DNA from: Tubiluchus corallicola
Lineage: Eukaryota; Priapulida; Priapulimorpha; Priapulimorphida; Tubiluchidae
Reading direction: 5' to 3'
NCBI GenBank assembly: GCA_030141605.1
Contig: JAQGDQ010000771.1
Location: 1 to 64,000, forward strand
Length of the DNA stretch: 64,000 nucleotides
Positions 31,284-43,340 of the stretch are shown here, piece after piece. Both the position numbers and the translations under genes were made by a program. The notes under the pieces were generated by a model. That model saw only the letters and a program-made list of their open reading frames with translations. It searched no databases and was not told the origin of the DNA. Within the stretch, counting starts at the first letter, position 1; every line of letters begins with the position of its first letter.

Positions 31284-32335
31284 TAAGGTTAAAACTCGTT
31301 AATATTTCGAAAAAAATTATGTAGCATATAGATATCTCAAATTATACTCACTGTACTCATACATTAACTCAAGAATTGTTAAAACCTTGAGTTCTGACTT
31401 AAGACGCTACACTGATCGTTAAGCCTAACATAAAGTATAGCCTGTACATTACATTACGTTTCGCGTAATAATATTGAAACTAATAATGTAAAACTAAGCG
31501 TAGCGACTGATAGTCAAAAACATTTTTGATAGAAGCGAGAAAGCCCTCCAATTCGTCATATTTACAAAAAAAAAATCGGTGAAAATGCAGCTTGAATTCT
31601 GAAATAACCTTTATGAAAAAATCGAAACCATTTCTACAACTGTGCAGTACAATCACACCGTCTTCTTTGAAAAAATGCAGTAGAAATTTACTGTCATTTC
31701 ATACTGCAATCAAAATGGCAGAGAAATCTGAGGAATAATTGAGTATTCTGTACACGAGGCAAGAGAGTAATTGCACACCTTCCCCCGAGGAGAAAATCTA
31801 AAACTCAACAGCACCAGTTGCATTACGCATAACCTCTACTTCAATTATCCATGCCTCCTTGGCTCACTTGTTTAAGCAAATTTCCCTTAATGACAGAGAA
31901 GCCAGCCACCGCTCGGGTAATTAGGGGTCCCTAACTACCAATAAATCTATTTTTCGCATAATAAGCTCGCAGCGTAAGTGCTAGTACTAGAGGCGAGCAA
32001 CAGATGCTAATGTTTGCACAAAACACTTGCACCTGTGCCTGGATTATCAACATCACATCAACATGAGATTTTATAATTTCAATAAAACATGACGCAAGCC
32101 AAAATGATTTTTTTGCTGAAACCAATTTACTGATTTTGTTAAAAAAAAGGGGGTGTGCTTGTGTCAACACGGTACGAAATGCAATATGGCTACAATCTGT
32201 CCAGCAACGGCCCAATATGCAAGTATTTTGAAAAGTATATTAACCACGGATTAATGCATACGTATATACAAAAAACTATTATTATCTGCACGAAAAAAAT
32301 CCTTGTCATTAAATTAGGCACGTCCATAGTTGCAG
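31284..32335. other. Intergenic, no gene seen
   Basis: Unique AT-rich sequence with no recognisable protein, array or bounded element. Confidence 0.6.
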
Positions 32336-32339
32336 TTAA

Positions 32340-32582
32340 CCCTTTCATACCCATTGTATCCCGTGGGATACGAGAAATTTTAAAACTGACAGTTATTTGA
32401 TCTGTTAATAGTTATTTTAATTTAAGCCATTGAGATAAGACTAAAAATGGTGATAAAATGGCAAACTAGAAAATCTACATAGCATAGAAAAAATAATTAT
32501 TATGTGTAAAAAAGATGGACTTACTGAACAAAAGTACTAAGCAACAATTTTTTTGTTAAAAAATAATTTAGAACTGAAAGGG
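32340..32582. mobile_element. piggyBac-like MITE (243 bp)
   Basis: It is flanked by TTAA on both sides (32336-32339 and 32583-32586), with short inverted termini CCCTTTCA...TGAAAGGG. TTAA duplication with CCCTTT-type ends fits piggyBac. A 16-bp subterminal palindrome-like block, GTATCCCGTGGGATAC (32356-32371), lies near the left end. Non-coding. Confidence 0.75.
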
Positions 32583-32586
32583 TTAA

Positions 32587-33551
32587 GCAAGCACAAGGGT
32601 GCATATGCCGTATCTCTGACTAAATCGTAAAATTTCCATATTGTTCACAGACACAGCGATCCTCTATCCTACCTGACCCAACACTTTTACAGATGCAATT
32701 TTATATAGATACAGATTCGATTTTACAATAGCAAGCGGAAAAACACTAAATTATGAGAAAATTCGAATATATTAATAATAATAAATCTTGATTATTACTG
32801 ACATTAAATAGCTAACAATATCAGCGGAGCTAAAAAATGATAAAATTCATGAAACAAAAAAAAGCAAATAATCAATCGAGCAATAATTAGTTAAATACAG
32901 CAGCTTCTTTTTAGCAAAACGTCCCTTAAACGAAGCAGCAAGATGCTTCCATAAATGGCGCAGAAAATTAAATGAGCCAAGTGAATATTTACGGTGACAT
33001 AAAACTTTTAACAACTAAAAATTTTTCTTCAATTTATCACTAGCTGGTTGTATTGGTGACGAAAAACATGAAAATGGAATTACTAAAACTTGTCAATTCA
33101 CGTGGACAACGCGGAACTTATCAGGCAAAATAAAATATACACCCGCACGCGTAATTATAATGCAGGAAAAAGAGAGATTTCATCTACCTGCGTCTGCTTG
33201 CTATGCAGGTAAATAGTCTCTCGACAGGTATAATTAGTAGGCAGGTATGGTTAACACTTGACACCTCTCTTATCTGCTTATAGACCGACATTTTAGTAGA
33301 TAAAAATCAGTGGAGATGTTCAAGTCCCATTGTAAAGAGGTAAAGTGTAATCCCAGTAGAAGTTGCACTTGACACAGTTTATGGTAGAGAGCAAACCTGT
33401 TAATTGCTCTGATTTTCAGTAATTTCCTGATAACTTAACACTTAACTGCCTGCAAATTGGGCTACGTAGTTTTCGCAAATTTTTGAAAGTACAACTTTTG
33501 TTCTCACTATCCGAATACATTCATTATCCTATCCAAAAAAACTGTACGTGT
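32587..33551. other. Intergenic, no gene seen
   Basis: Unique AT-rich sequence. No feature could be supported. Confidence 0.6.
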
Positions 33552-33884
33552 ACATTACAAACATTACATTACATTACATTACACTACATTACATTACACT
33601 ATGTTACGTTACATTACGTTACGTTACATTACATTACACTATGTTACGTTACATTACATTACACTACATTACATTACATTACACTATGTTACGTCACATT
33701 ACGTTACGTTACATTACATTACATTACATTACATTACCCTATGTTACGTCACATTACATTACACTACATTACATTACACTATGTTACGTTACACTATGTT
33801 ACGTTACATTACATTACACTACACTACACTACACTACACTACACTACACTACACTACACTACACTACACTACACTACATTACGT
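33552..33884. repeat. Pentanucleotide array (ACATT)n/(ACACT)n/(ACGTT)n
   Basis: About 66 pentamers. The left part mixes ACATT, ACACT, ATGTT and ACGTT; the right end is a pure (ACACT)n run of about 70 bp. The three + frames are all open as LHYITLHY-type products, which are artefacts. Confidence 0.97.
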
Positions 33885-33890
33885 GTACAT

Positions 33891-35000
33891 TTGTAAATTA
33901 CAACTGAATACTATAGCTAGTGCGCGTAACATTAAAAAAAGTTATAGAAAATAAGTGATTTACCAACAAAAACCCCACAAGAGAGATCGAAAAAAGGGAG
34001 AGTCAGCACCACTTCCAGACGAAAGAAAAAAATGTAAAAATCAATAAATCTATACTAACAGTTCAAAATCGGATTAAATTAGCTACTGCAAATTCTGCCA
34101 TAATACGCAGAGTGAAAAACACAAAGCCTTCATATTAATAGCAAAAACGTATAATTGTTACATTGAATTAAAAATAAACTTTGTCCAGCTAATTTACGGA
34201 TACCATGAATCATTTACAACGCGGAAATAATTTCTAATCGGTGAAATGATGGCGGAATAAAGTAATTTTATGAATATTGATTTCTTGTGAGGTCAAAGGT
34301 CAACCTTTTCCCGTGAAAGGAAGAAAATGACATTCTAACCTCCTTTCAGAAATCGTCAGCGTGATCTTGTTACAACATGTTACTGCCAAGCGGGTCTAAG
34401 GCATGCCCGCTTTCAACACTACGGGAAGCTGATGATCAGAAGATGAGAGCACAGCTGATGTTAATCACTCCATTCTGAAACCATTTCCTCTCGGGAAGCT
34501 TACAACATGCATAGTAAACACTACCGACTACCCAAATGACGCTCGCATTACAATGATAAAGAGAATTTTGTCATCTCTCCGCCCTTTCTCCGCCCCGTCT
34601 ATTCTGTTTTAAGATCATTAATAAAAACAGGTGCAACTGCTTTTGTTCCTACTGACGCTATGCGATACTAATTTGCTAGATTTATTACACGAGGAAACCA
34701 TGACACATACGCTCGGTTGTAAAACGCTCCAATTGCACACGCAAGAATAATGCAACGTCATTTGAGGAATACAAGATGCGAAAACTGAGGTGGCGAAGTG
34801 CATGTAAAATAAGGGAAGACTGGAAAAAGCATATATGATTATCATATGTGACAATGGGATCATCTGGAAAACCAGTAAAATCGGTAGACATGTGATTTTC
34901 AAACGGTAGTCATTGTCAGCAATATTGGCAATATTGTTTACACTATGTAATGTATTATTTTGTATAAAAAACATTAACATTTCAATCACTGGTGTCCAAG
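33891..35000. other. Intergenic, no gene seen
   Basis: Unique sequence. A GTCAGCACCACTTCC block near 34003 matches the inverted-repeat arms at 51.2 and 52.6 kb. Open frames at 34618-35031 (-) have no coding signature. Confidence 0.55.
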
Positions 35001-35423
35001 ATGATGTTCTCTTTAACCACTCAATTGACATAGCTAGGGTATGATGTTCTCTTTAACCACTCAATCGACATAGCTAGGATATGATGTTCTCTTTAGCCAC
35101 TCAATCGACATAGCTAGGATATGATGTTCTCTTTAACCACTCAATCGACATAGCTAGGATATGATGTTCTCTTTAACCACTCAATCGACATAGCTAGGAT
35201 ATGATGTTCTCTTTAACCACTCAATCGACATAGCTAGGATATGATGTTCTCTTTAACCACTCAATCGACATAGCTAGGATATGATGTTCTCTTTAACCAC
35301 TCAATCGACATAGCTAGGATATGATGTTCTCTTTAACCACTCAATCGACATAGCTAGGATATGATGTTCTCTTTAACCACTCAATCGACATAGCTAGGAT
35401 ATGATGTTCTCTTTAACCACTCA
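35001..35423. repeat. 40-bp satellite, 10.6 units, running into an assembly gap
   Basis: The unit is ATGATGTTCTCTTTAACCAC + TCAATCGACATAGCTAGGAT. The copies are almost identical; the first differs most. The array is cut in mid-unit by the run of Ns, so its true length is unknown. Confidence 0.97.
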
Positions 35424-36123
35424 NNNNNNNNNNNNNNNNNNNNNNNNNNNNNNNNNNNNNNNNNNNNNNNNNNNNNNNNNNNNNNNNNNNNNNNNNNNNN
35501 NNNNNNNNNNNNNNNNNNNNNNNNNNNNNNNNNNNNNNNNNNNNNNNNNNNNNNNNNNNNNNNNNNNNNNNNNNNNNNNNNNNNNNNNNNNNNNNNNNNN
35601 NNNNNNNNNNNNNNNNNNNNNNNNNNNNNNNNNNNNNNNNNNNNNNNNNNNNNNNNNNNNNNNNNNNNNNNNNNNNNNNNNNNNNNNNNNNNNNNNNNNN
35701 NNNNNNNNNNNNNNNNNNNNNNNNNNNNNNNNNNNNNNNNNNNNNNNNNNNNNNNNNNNNNNNNNNNNNNNNNNNNNNNNNNNNNNNNNNNNNNNNNNNN
35801 NNNNNNNNNNNNNNNNNNNNNNNNNNNNNNNNNNNNNNNNNNNNNNNNNNNNNNNNNNNNNNNNNNNNNNNNNNNNNNNNNNNNNNNNNNNNNNNNNNNN
35901 NNNNNNNNNNNNNNNNNNNNNNNNNNNNNNNNNNNNNNNNNNNNNNNNNNNNNNNNNNNNNNNNNNNNNNNNNNNNNNNNNNNNNNNNNNNNNNNNNNNN
36001 NNNNNNNNNNNNNNNNNNNNNNNNNNNNNNNNNNNNNNNNNNNNNNNNNNNNNNNNNNNNNNNNNNNNNNNNNNNNNNNNNNNNNNNNNNNNNNNNNNNN
36101 NNNNNNNNNNNNNNNNNNNNNNN
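35424..36123. other. Assembly gap (700 N)
   Basis: Exactly 700 unknown bases. The left edge is satellite and the right edge is unique sequence, so the gap probably hides more of the 40-bp array. Open frames across it are meaningless. Confidence 0.99.
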
Positions 36124-36688
36124 AAATTTGTTAGGTTTCCCATAAATCTCATACAAAAATACTAAAAATACAAAGTGGGCGGCGAAAGATTTAAAAGATA
36201 TTCTTATCAATAAAGCATGTTTATCATGCTTACCTCATGTATCGAAAATAACCACAATAAACGCAAAAGCGCTATAAAAACACTATTTGCCTTGATCCCA
36301 ATTATGCAAGATTTGATAGTATGACGAATTGACGATTGTACCACTTGTACCCACATCTCATTAAATTCAACTATATATTTCCTTCAACTAGACACTAGAT
36401 AAGGCTTAACACAACCACATATAAATTGTGACTACAATATATCTTAATAAATGCATACGAAACCTATCCAAACCTGCTGGCATTGGTATAATGTTCGCTT
36501 GTCGGCAAATACAAAGACGCGGACAAGATCTAGACGACACTCAAGACCAGTTCACACCACTTGCAGACCCAAATCGCCGCTTCACCTACTTTTTGGTCAA
36601 ATAAAACCAACGTAAAGCACCCCACTGCTACTGGACAGTAAAAACAGCAACTAAATCCTGTAGGAATGCACGAGACGGGAGTAAGTAC
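36124..36688. other. Intergenic, no gene seen
   Basis: Unique AT-rich sequence right of the gap. Confidence 0.6.
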
Positions 36689-37116
36689 GCTAGTAAACTC
36701 ACACCATAATACACCATAATGCAACTTTGTGAAGTTGATCCAAACAGTATGTTACAACATAATTATTGTTTCACAAAAAACCCTGGATTAAAACTGGGCG
36801 AATCAAACTCATCAAATAAGCGTTCTACAGTGCGATATGGCCGTCTGTGAAGTGAACAAGGGTTGCGATCAGCAGCTTTGGCAGGGTACAGTGGCTTTAC
36901 GCTAGTAAACTCACACAACAATGCACCATATCATGTAACTTTGTGAAGTTGATTCAAACAGTATGTTACAACATAATTATTGTTTCACAAAAAAAAACTC
37001 ACAAAAAAAACCTGGATTAAAACTGGACGAATCAAACTTATCAAATAACCGTTCTACAGTGTGCCATGGCCGTCTGTGAAGTGAACAAGGGTTGCGATCA
37101 GCAGCTTTGGCAGGGT
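36689..37116. repeat. Two-copy tandem duplication of about 210 bp
   Basis: Positions 36689-36890 and 36901-37116 both run from GCTAGTAAACTCACAC through TGTTACAACATAATTATTGT and GAATCAAACT to CAGCAGCTTTGGCAGGGT, with scattered differences. On the - strand both copies are partly open (AKAADRNPCSLHRRP), but I recognise no family. Confidence 0.9.
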
Positions 37117-37559
37117 GTATAAATCCCTTCCTGTCCCAAATGCCTCTCACACAAAGAAGTCTTTGAAACTGACGGAGGGGGGAACTCGACTGTTTAGCTT
37201 GCAGACAATTTATCACAGCCGATGTTTAGTAAACACTCCGCCACGTCTAGAAATCTCATATTCTACATTCATGAAACGTTAACTAAAATGTCATCACGAT
37301 AGTAATTATGGACTACCATCCTAGCAGGGATGTTCAGGGGAAAAATCCCATGAAAGGAGAGTTACTGGAGAGGCACTATGCAGCGCCCAACCCACGCCAT
37401 TACAGTCCCGAAGCGATCTAGTAATTATTAACATGACAATGTACAAAGCGGAAACTCCCCAACGGAAAGGGATTTAGCACGTTCTTCTGCATGATGTAAT
37501 ACAGTCTACAACATAGAAGGGTTCAGTGGGATAGTTGAATAAGCGTTTTCCAGGTTTCG

Positions 37560-37640
37560 TTGTGCGCACGCGCAGTTACTGTAAGTCAAACACTAAGCGT
37601 ACCACAGCAACGCACCGTCACGTGACGTGAGTGTAAAGCA
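37560..37640. promoter_or_regulatory. Promoter-like cluster: NRF1-type site and palindromic E-box
   Basis: TGCGCACGCGCA (37563-37574) is a full NRF1-type palindrome. GTCACGTGAC (37617-37626) is a perfect palindromic E-box of the USF/MITF type. The stretch is locally CpG-rich in an AT-rich setting. No coding exon is attached. It could be a distal promoter for VANGL (- strand) or an unseen transcript, or chance. Confidence 0.35.
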
Positions 37641-38240
37641 AAGCCGTCTGCGGCATGAGTTCAGTAACGTCAGTTGTTTTACATGGAGTTTACTTAATTA
37701 TGCACTAGCTTGTGTGTACAGTGATTTCCTAGCAAGATCTTGCTTGGAACAACAAAAAATGAACTAGGTAAAGTTCTAGCAAGCTGTTAAAACACATTAA
37801 AACTGTTACTATATCAATAGCATGGGCTGCAAGGCGTTGTCAAGTGTAGGCAAATGCGTTACCTGGTACACTTAACCTTTGACCTTTTCGAGAACATCAT
37901 CAATCGCTGGAAATGTGAAAAGTCTTATTATATAAGTATTTTAACTCAGAGTTACTACTCTTAGAGCTCCTTCCATGTATGAAATAAAGACTTGATACCC
38001 ATAGCAAACTTCACGTGAATGAAATGTCAATACAAAAACACATAAAATTCAATTTTGAAATACGAAAATAGCAACTGTGATGCAGATGACTGTGGGACGT
38101 GCTTATTATTATGCAGCATACGTAACACAATTGTCCTCATAATAACTACTAATGGCAAACCCCGACTTCATTAAGCTCGTCATTAACTGAACAGTAAATA
38201 GATTTGCCAATCTGCTCTGCGGCTCAAGAATCTCATATAA
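37641..38240. other. Intergenic, no gene seen
   Basis: Unique sequence without supportable features. Confidence 0.55.
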
Positions 38241-38564
38241 CCAACTCTAATAATACAGCCAATGTTGCTGGCTTAGAAAGATTACGAAATCACAAACTTT
38301 ATTTGAAACTTGTCGCCGCCATGAGAGGCAGAGGAGCGATCTCTACTAGCCACTCAGTGTGCAAACAAAGAAATCACGCCAAAGTAAAATAAACATGATA
38401 CTGATGCTCAACTAACTCTAATAACAGCCAATGTTGATGGCTTAGAAAGATTACAAAATCACAAATTTTACTTAGAACTTGTCCCCTTCATGAGAGGCAG
38501 AGAAGCGACCTCTATTGGCCGCTCAGTGTGCAAACAAAGAAATCACGCCAAAGTAAAATAAACA
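38241..38564. repeat. Two-copy tandem duplication of about 155-165 bp
   Basis: 38241-38393 and 38409-38564 share ACAGCCAATGTTGMTGGCTT, AGAAAGATTACRAAATCACA, CATGAGAGGCAGAGRAGCGA and a long identical end, CAAACAAAGAAATCACGCCA. Divergence is roughly 10 percent by eye. Confidence 0.9.
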
Positions 38565-38940
38565 CGCAAGTGACTTTAAAAAACAAACTTTCTATTGTGT
38601 TCAGTCAGAGTCAGACAAATAGAAAGAATCGATAACAAGAATAGATGTACAGTTAGCAGAGATCTAGTAGCACTCACACAGACAATTTCGCAGAAGGGAT
38701 TTTCAATCTGTATGATAACACATAAAACTAGTCGTTGAGCTTGAATAACGATGCACTGGCAACAAGAAAATGATTATACTCTAAAATCAATAGTTTTCTT
38801 AGCGTTCAGTGCCCAGCAAAGATGTGCTGTTGGTTTTTCTATATACAGGTAGAAAAAATATTCTCGTCAATATTAACTCGTCAATATTCGGCATGCCAAA
38901 TAATAAATAATGATCAACTCATTAAACCAATTCTCAGGAA

Positions 38941-38995
38941 TGTAATGTAATGTAAAATTTATTTATATAACGCACTACATCATTTAAAATGTATA
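38941..38995 (-). mobile_element. LINE 3' tail fragment
   Basis: The segment AATGTAATGTAATGTAAAAT + TTATTTATATAACGCACTAC matches the 3' end of the longer - strand LINE remnant at 39124-39645 (TAAAATTTATTTAAACAGCG). It is probably an extremely 5'-truncated second copy. Confidence 0.5.
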
Positions 38996-39123
38996 CGTAT
39001 TCAGCGTGTCTAGTTTTCATTCGTAAGTTTTCCACTGTATCGGAAAGCTTTGTTGATTTTATTTTTGTCGAAGTTTTTCCTAGATTTTCCCCTTTCGTTT
39101 GTGATTGTCAGTTTTTTGTTAAT

Positions 39124-39645
39124 AATAATGTAAAGTAAAATTTATTTAAACAGCGCACCACATCATTCTCAGCATATTGTACAATAAAATACATTTGAAA
39201 TTCATAAGAAACAGAAAATTTAAAAGATACAGTATTAAAAATTTCGTCATAAAAGTACAATTTAAACAAATGCGTTTAAGATGTTGCTTGAAACAATCTA
39301 ATCAATTTGTAGAACGTTTAGCAACAGGTAAGTTATTCCAGAGAAGCAGAGCAGAGACAGAAAAAACTTTTCACCATAGAATACTGTATTAAGAATTAGC
39401 TGATGTAAATTAATTTATTCGTTAGCATTAGAACGAAGTGTTTATAGGCCATGTTACGACATATTAAAAGATCCCTAAGATATGCAGGTGCCTAACCACG
39501 CAGTTTTTGTACGTGATACAAAGAATTTTAAATTGAATTCGGAACTTTATCGGGAGCCGATGCAACTCTTATAGAATGGGTGTAATATGATCATATTTTC
39601 TAGTTTTCGTGATAAGACGCGCAGCAGTGTGCCATACGTGAACTA
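39124..39645 (-). pseudogene. Decayed LINE fragment (reverse-transcriptase C-terminus)
   Basis: On the - strand it reads AARLITKTRKYDHITPIL, a stop, ELHRLPIKFRIQFKILCITY, and later FSVSALLWNNLPVAKRSTN. This is the 'AARL....K.DHITP.L..LHWLP...RI.FKI' and 'FS..A..LWN.LP' pattern of CR1/L2/Rex1-like elements. Many stops. The 3' tail at the left edge is TAAATAAATTTTACTTTAC-like. Confidence 0.8.
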
Positions 39646-40716
39646 AATACAAATGAGAATTACCACTGTAGAACTTTTTCGACCGCAAATGACAATAAAA
39701 TTGTTTAATTAGCAGCACAAAAGCATTAAATCAGATTTTATTTCCTGACAATGGAACGGGTATTATTGTTACATCCTATTTAACGAATTCCTTTGAGTAT
39801 ACAATAGCAAAGGTTAATTACAAACGAAAACACTCGGTCCGCTTTGTAACACCAAACTTAAAGCAAAACAATCGGTCATTCATAAAGCAGAATTATGCAA
39901 CCTAAGAACCCGTTTTGTTCACAGCAAATAAGGGAGTCTTCCGATACTCATTTAAAGCAATTTATTACAAAATCAGAAACTTACACAAGAGCAAATATAC
40001 TTTGGACACAACGAAACGCCAAATTAGCACACTAAACTAAAATGTGAAAATAAAAAAATAGTTGAAAACTGATTGATTATAATTTGACAGATATAAAAAA
40101 ATGCTTTCATTGGCGTGCTGTGAATTTTATACGTTTTTAGACAACCAGCGTAAAAAATTTCGTTAATCACAAGTATCACTAATAAGTCTGATTTCTTTTT
40201 TCGAATCACAAGCCAGACGGAAGCTCAAATACCACTGATTGTTTGCCAAAGTATTTAGGTAAATTCCCGAGGGTCATTGGCTGAACATCACTGCAAACTT
40301 TCTGACTGTAGGAGTGTGTAGAAGTATGTCCAGTACAGTGTGGGAGCCTCTACTGCCACGAAAAAGTCCCATTTGTCATTTGAGTCGCGTAGTTGTCAAG
40401 CTATTCCAGTGTACATAAAGGGGCTGCCATGTGCATTTGTTGAGTGCTTTTTGATTGGCTCTTTAAAAGAGAAACCTAGTGGGTCTTTAAACGGCTTATG
40501 AATTCAGCATCGTCCGAGACGCTAACAAAAAAACTGTCAGAATTACAATTATTATAGAATACCATAAGCTATACATTAAATTATCAAGTTGCACGCATTA
40601 AGTATACACATTTTACTATATGTAAAACTACAATATTTTTTAGCAAACCATTAGTATTGTAATACTGCTTTAGAAACATATTTCGCAACATGTCGAAATT
40701 AAAGTACAGGAGCTTG
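39646..40716. other. Intergenic, no gene seen
   Basis: Unique AT-rich sequence. No feature could be supported. Confidence 0.6.
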
Positions 40717-41076
40717 TTTTTGTTGTTGTTGTCAATGGTGGTTGTGTTGTTGTTATCAATGGTGGTGGTGTGGTTGTTGTCGTTGTTGTCAATGGTGGTG
40801 GTGGTGGTGGTGTGGTTGTTGTTGTTGTTGTCAATGGTGGTGGTGTTGTTGCCAATGGTATTGGTGGTGGTGGTGTTGTTGTCAATGGTGGTGGTGTTGT
40901 TGTTGTCAATGGTGGTGGTGTGGTGTTGTTGTCAATGGTGGTGGTGTGGTGTTTTTGTCAATGGTGGTGGTGTTGTTGTTGTCAATGGTGGTGGTGGTGC
41001 TGTTGTTGTCAATGGTGGTGGTGGTGTTGCTGCTGCTGCTGCTACTACTACTACTATTGTTGTTGCTGCTGTTGTT
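40717..41076. repeat. Triplet-rich imperfect array (GTT/GGT/GTC, ending GCT/ACT)
   Basis: GTTGTTGTCAATGGTGGTGG-type blocks recur about 14 times with varying lengths, then (GCT)n and (ACT)n. All frames are open in both directions as Val/Gly/Cys or Thr/Pro runs; these are not proteins. Confidence 0.95.
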
Positions 41077-41990
41077 AAACATGCTAACAAATACTGAAAG
41101 TGGCAACGGAGGCGGTGCTTGCTGCCGGTAGTGAATATACTTCATACTACGATGCCATTCAAGATTCGGATTGGAATCTTTCCATCAGATTGCACACCAG
41201 TAATTATTTTATTAATTAACCAGAATCATATTGATATTACATGCATTCTTGGACCTATGCCAGCAACCACTGAGCAGCGTTCTGCAAAACTTAAAATTTG
41301 ATTGTGTTCAAAGACCAGCACCGCCTGTGATGTGAGACAGTAACCGATACGTGCAACCTGCAATCAAAGGATCCCTTGTTTGACAAGTAGAAAATCACAT
41401 GTTAGTTGAGCAAATTTTTCAAACAAGTTTCATTGTACTCAGCCGGGGTAGCAACCCAGAACGTGTCAAAAACGCTCGTACGGGGAGTCAAAAACCAAAT
41501 CTTCACAACAGTGTGAAGAGTGCTAACCAGAACTAAGTTGAAACAGCCCTACCCCCCCCCCCCCCAAAAAAAAATTCCAAAGGCGCCGAGACAAAAGGCA
41601 GTCTAGCATGATGTGATACAACATTATAAAGAAAGAAGATTTTCGATATTGCCTGTTTCAAATGTTCAGCTACTTTTATCGAACATTGTCTTGCCGTTCC
41701 GCTTACATCATACATGTACTTTCTTAAATATTCATTTCGATGTAAGAGCAAAAAAAATTCAAGAAAACAATCCTCACCTATTATTTGATGTATTTTGGCA
41801 ATAATAAATCAAGGTAATTTAGTCATGCAGGTAAAAAAGTCACAGGTAAAAAAAATCACAGAAAAAATAGATAACCCTAACCCTAAGTTATTAAACAAAC
41901 GTGATTTTTTTCCCACATTCATGTATATGCAATGCCACCATATATAAATAGCGTGTCAATATGTACAAGTCATGTGTTGCCAGTTAATAA
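41077..41990. other. Intergenic, no gene seen
   Basis: Unique sequence with a poly-C/poly-A junction at about 41552-41575. Confidence 0.55.
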
Positions 41991-41996
41991 TTGATC

Positions 41997-42464
41997 CAGG
42001 GATGAGAATGACAAATTGCAAAAAACTCTGAAACAGGCCGAGGCGTTGGGGGGTTTGTTGCTGAGCCAGCAACAAATTGCAATTTTGTGACCATAAAATA
42101 TCAGTTACCTTGTTTCGTGCATAATTTAAAATACCCAACTGTCAAGGATACATGATACCTAATTGTCTCAAAAATGCCTAAGTACTGGCCGCTCCTATGC
42201 AAAAGTATATAAAAACTGTCTGCAATTGATTCAAATAACTCAGCACAATTGATTCTATATTTTTATACATAGAGATATACACGTGGTTACACAGATGTAC
42301 GTGATGTAAACAAAGTGACGGCCTGCCAACTAGCGGTCAACTTGTGAAATAATGTACTGTGTCCGTAAAATTTTCTCAACGAATTTACGCGATTTACAAA
42401 AATGGCACTACTGGTCTTTCAAAAACTCGGAATTCCGCGTATCCGCGGAAAATTCTCATCCCTG
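41997..42464. mobile_element. TIR-bounded DNA transposon remnant, probably hAT (468 bp)
   Basis: It begins CAGGGATGAGAAT and ends ATTCTCATCCCTG, a perfect 13-bp inverted terminal repeat of hAT-like form. The flanks share only TGATC with a one-base offset, so a clean 8-bp duplication is not visible. No transposase frame. Confidence 0.7.
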
Positions 42465-43295
42465 CTGATCTAAGATGTTTCCTGTTTTATTACCTTAATT
42501 GTTTACAGTACTTAAATAAATTATGACTGACTTGAACATGATTGTTTGATTACCGGACTTTCCTGCCTACCCATAATTGTGACGTTTTCCTGTGAATTTC
42601 TGGGTGACTTGTTTTCCTGTCACTACTACCGGTCACCGGTACGAAAAACCTACCTTAGCAACGTAGTTTTTAATTACTAAACTAACGCAGCACATGTTAG
42701 AAAACTACAATATCAAAAAAAGTAAAGCAAGTTATCAGATCATCCTCGCTTTTTACAGAATTTTAAAAATATCAATTTCAAAAGCATTTATAAATTGTAA
42801 ATACGGTGGTTAAGGAACACATTAATAGCTAAAGTGAACTTAATTTTCATTTTTGACAGCTTACAAGAACAAGACGCTGAATATATTCGTGACAACGCAT
42901 AAGAATTTCTGGTCCAAAACCTGTCTGGGCAACGTATCTAGTTTCATGAGTACAAACCATATGGAATTTACGGAGTAAACATTAGTGTTTGCAAACTGGT
43001 TCCCTTAGTTACAAAGATGAAAAGTCAATGTTCATACACATCATCTGTCACGCATAATTTCATGAATTTATACAGTCTATAGCCATATTACACAAAATAA
43101 TTGAAAGATGTTATAAAATACCTTTAGCTTTTTGTACATTAAAAGCGGAGGTTACTGGTTATTAGGTCGTGCGCGTAAACCTTTTACAAACAGAGCTATA
43201 TTCCTTTTAAAATTATATGTATACACTAGTCCAGAATGCGAAGCATTCAATTACTTGCTTACTGAGTTTTTTCTGCCCACCTGCTTGGATATGTC

Positions 43296-43297
<2 letters not shown>
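42465..43297. other. Intergenic, no gene seen
   Basis: Unique AT-rich sequence between the hAT-like element and the LINE 3' end. Confidence 0.6.

Positions 43298-43298
<1 letters not shown>

Positions 43299-43340
<42 letters not shown>

Noticed and set aside
33483-33954. Three overlapping LHYITLHY frames
   Set aside because: Pentanucleotide array read in three frames.
35401-36210. Open frames of 243-265 codons
   Set aside because: They consist of the 700 unknown bases.
40670-41145. Val/Gly/Cys- and Thr/Pro-rich open frames
   Set aside because: Triplet-repeat DNA open in every frame.
41873-41888. Telomere-like AACCCTAACCCTAA
   Set aside because: Only two units in unique sequence, far too short to be an interstitial telomere.
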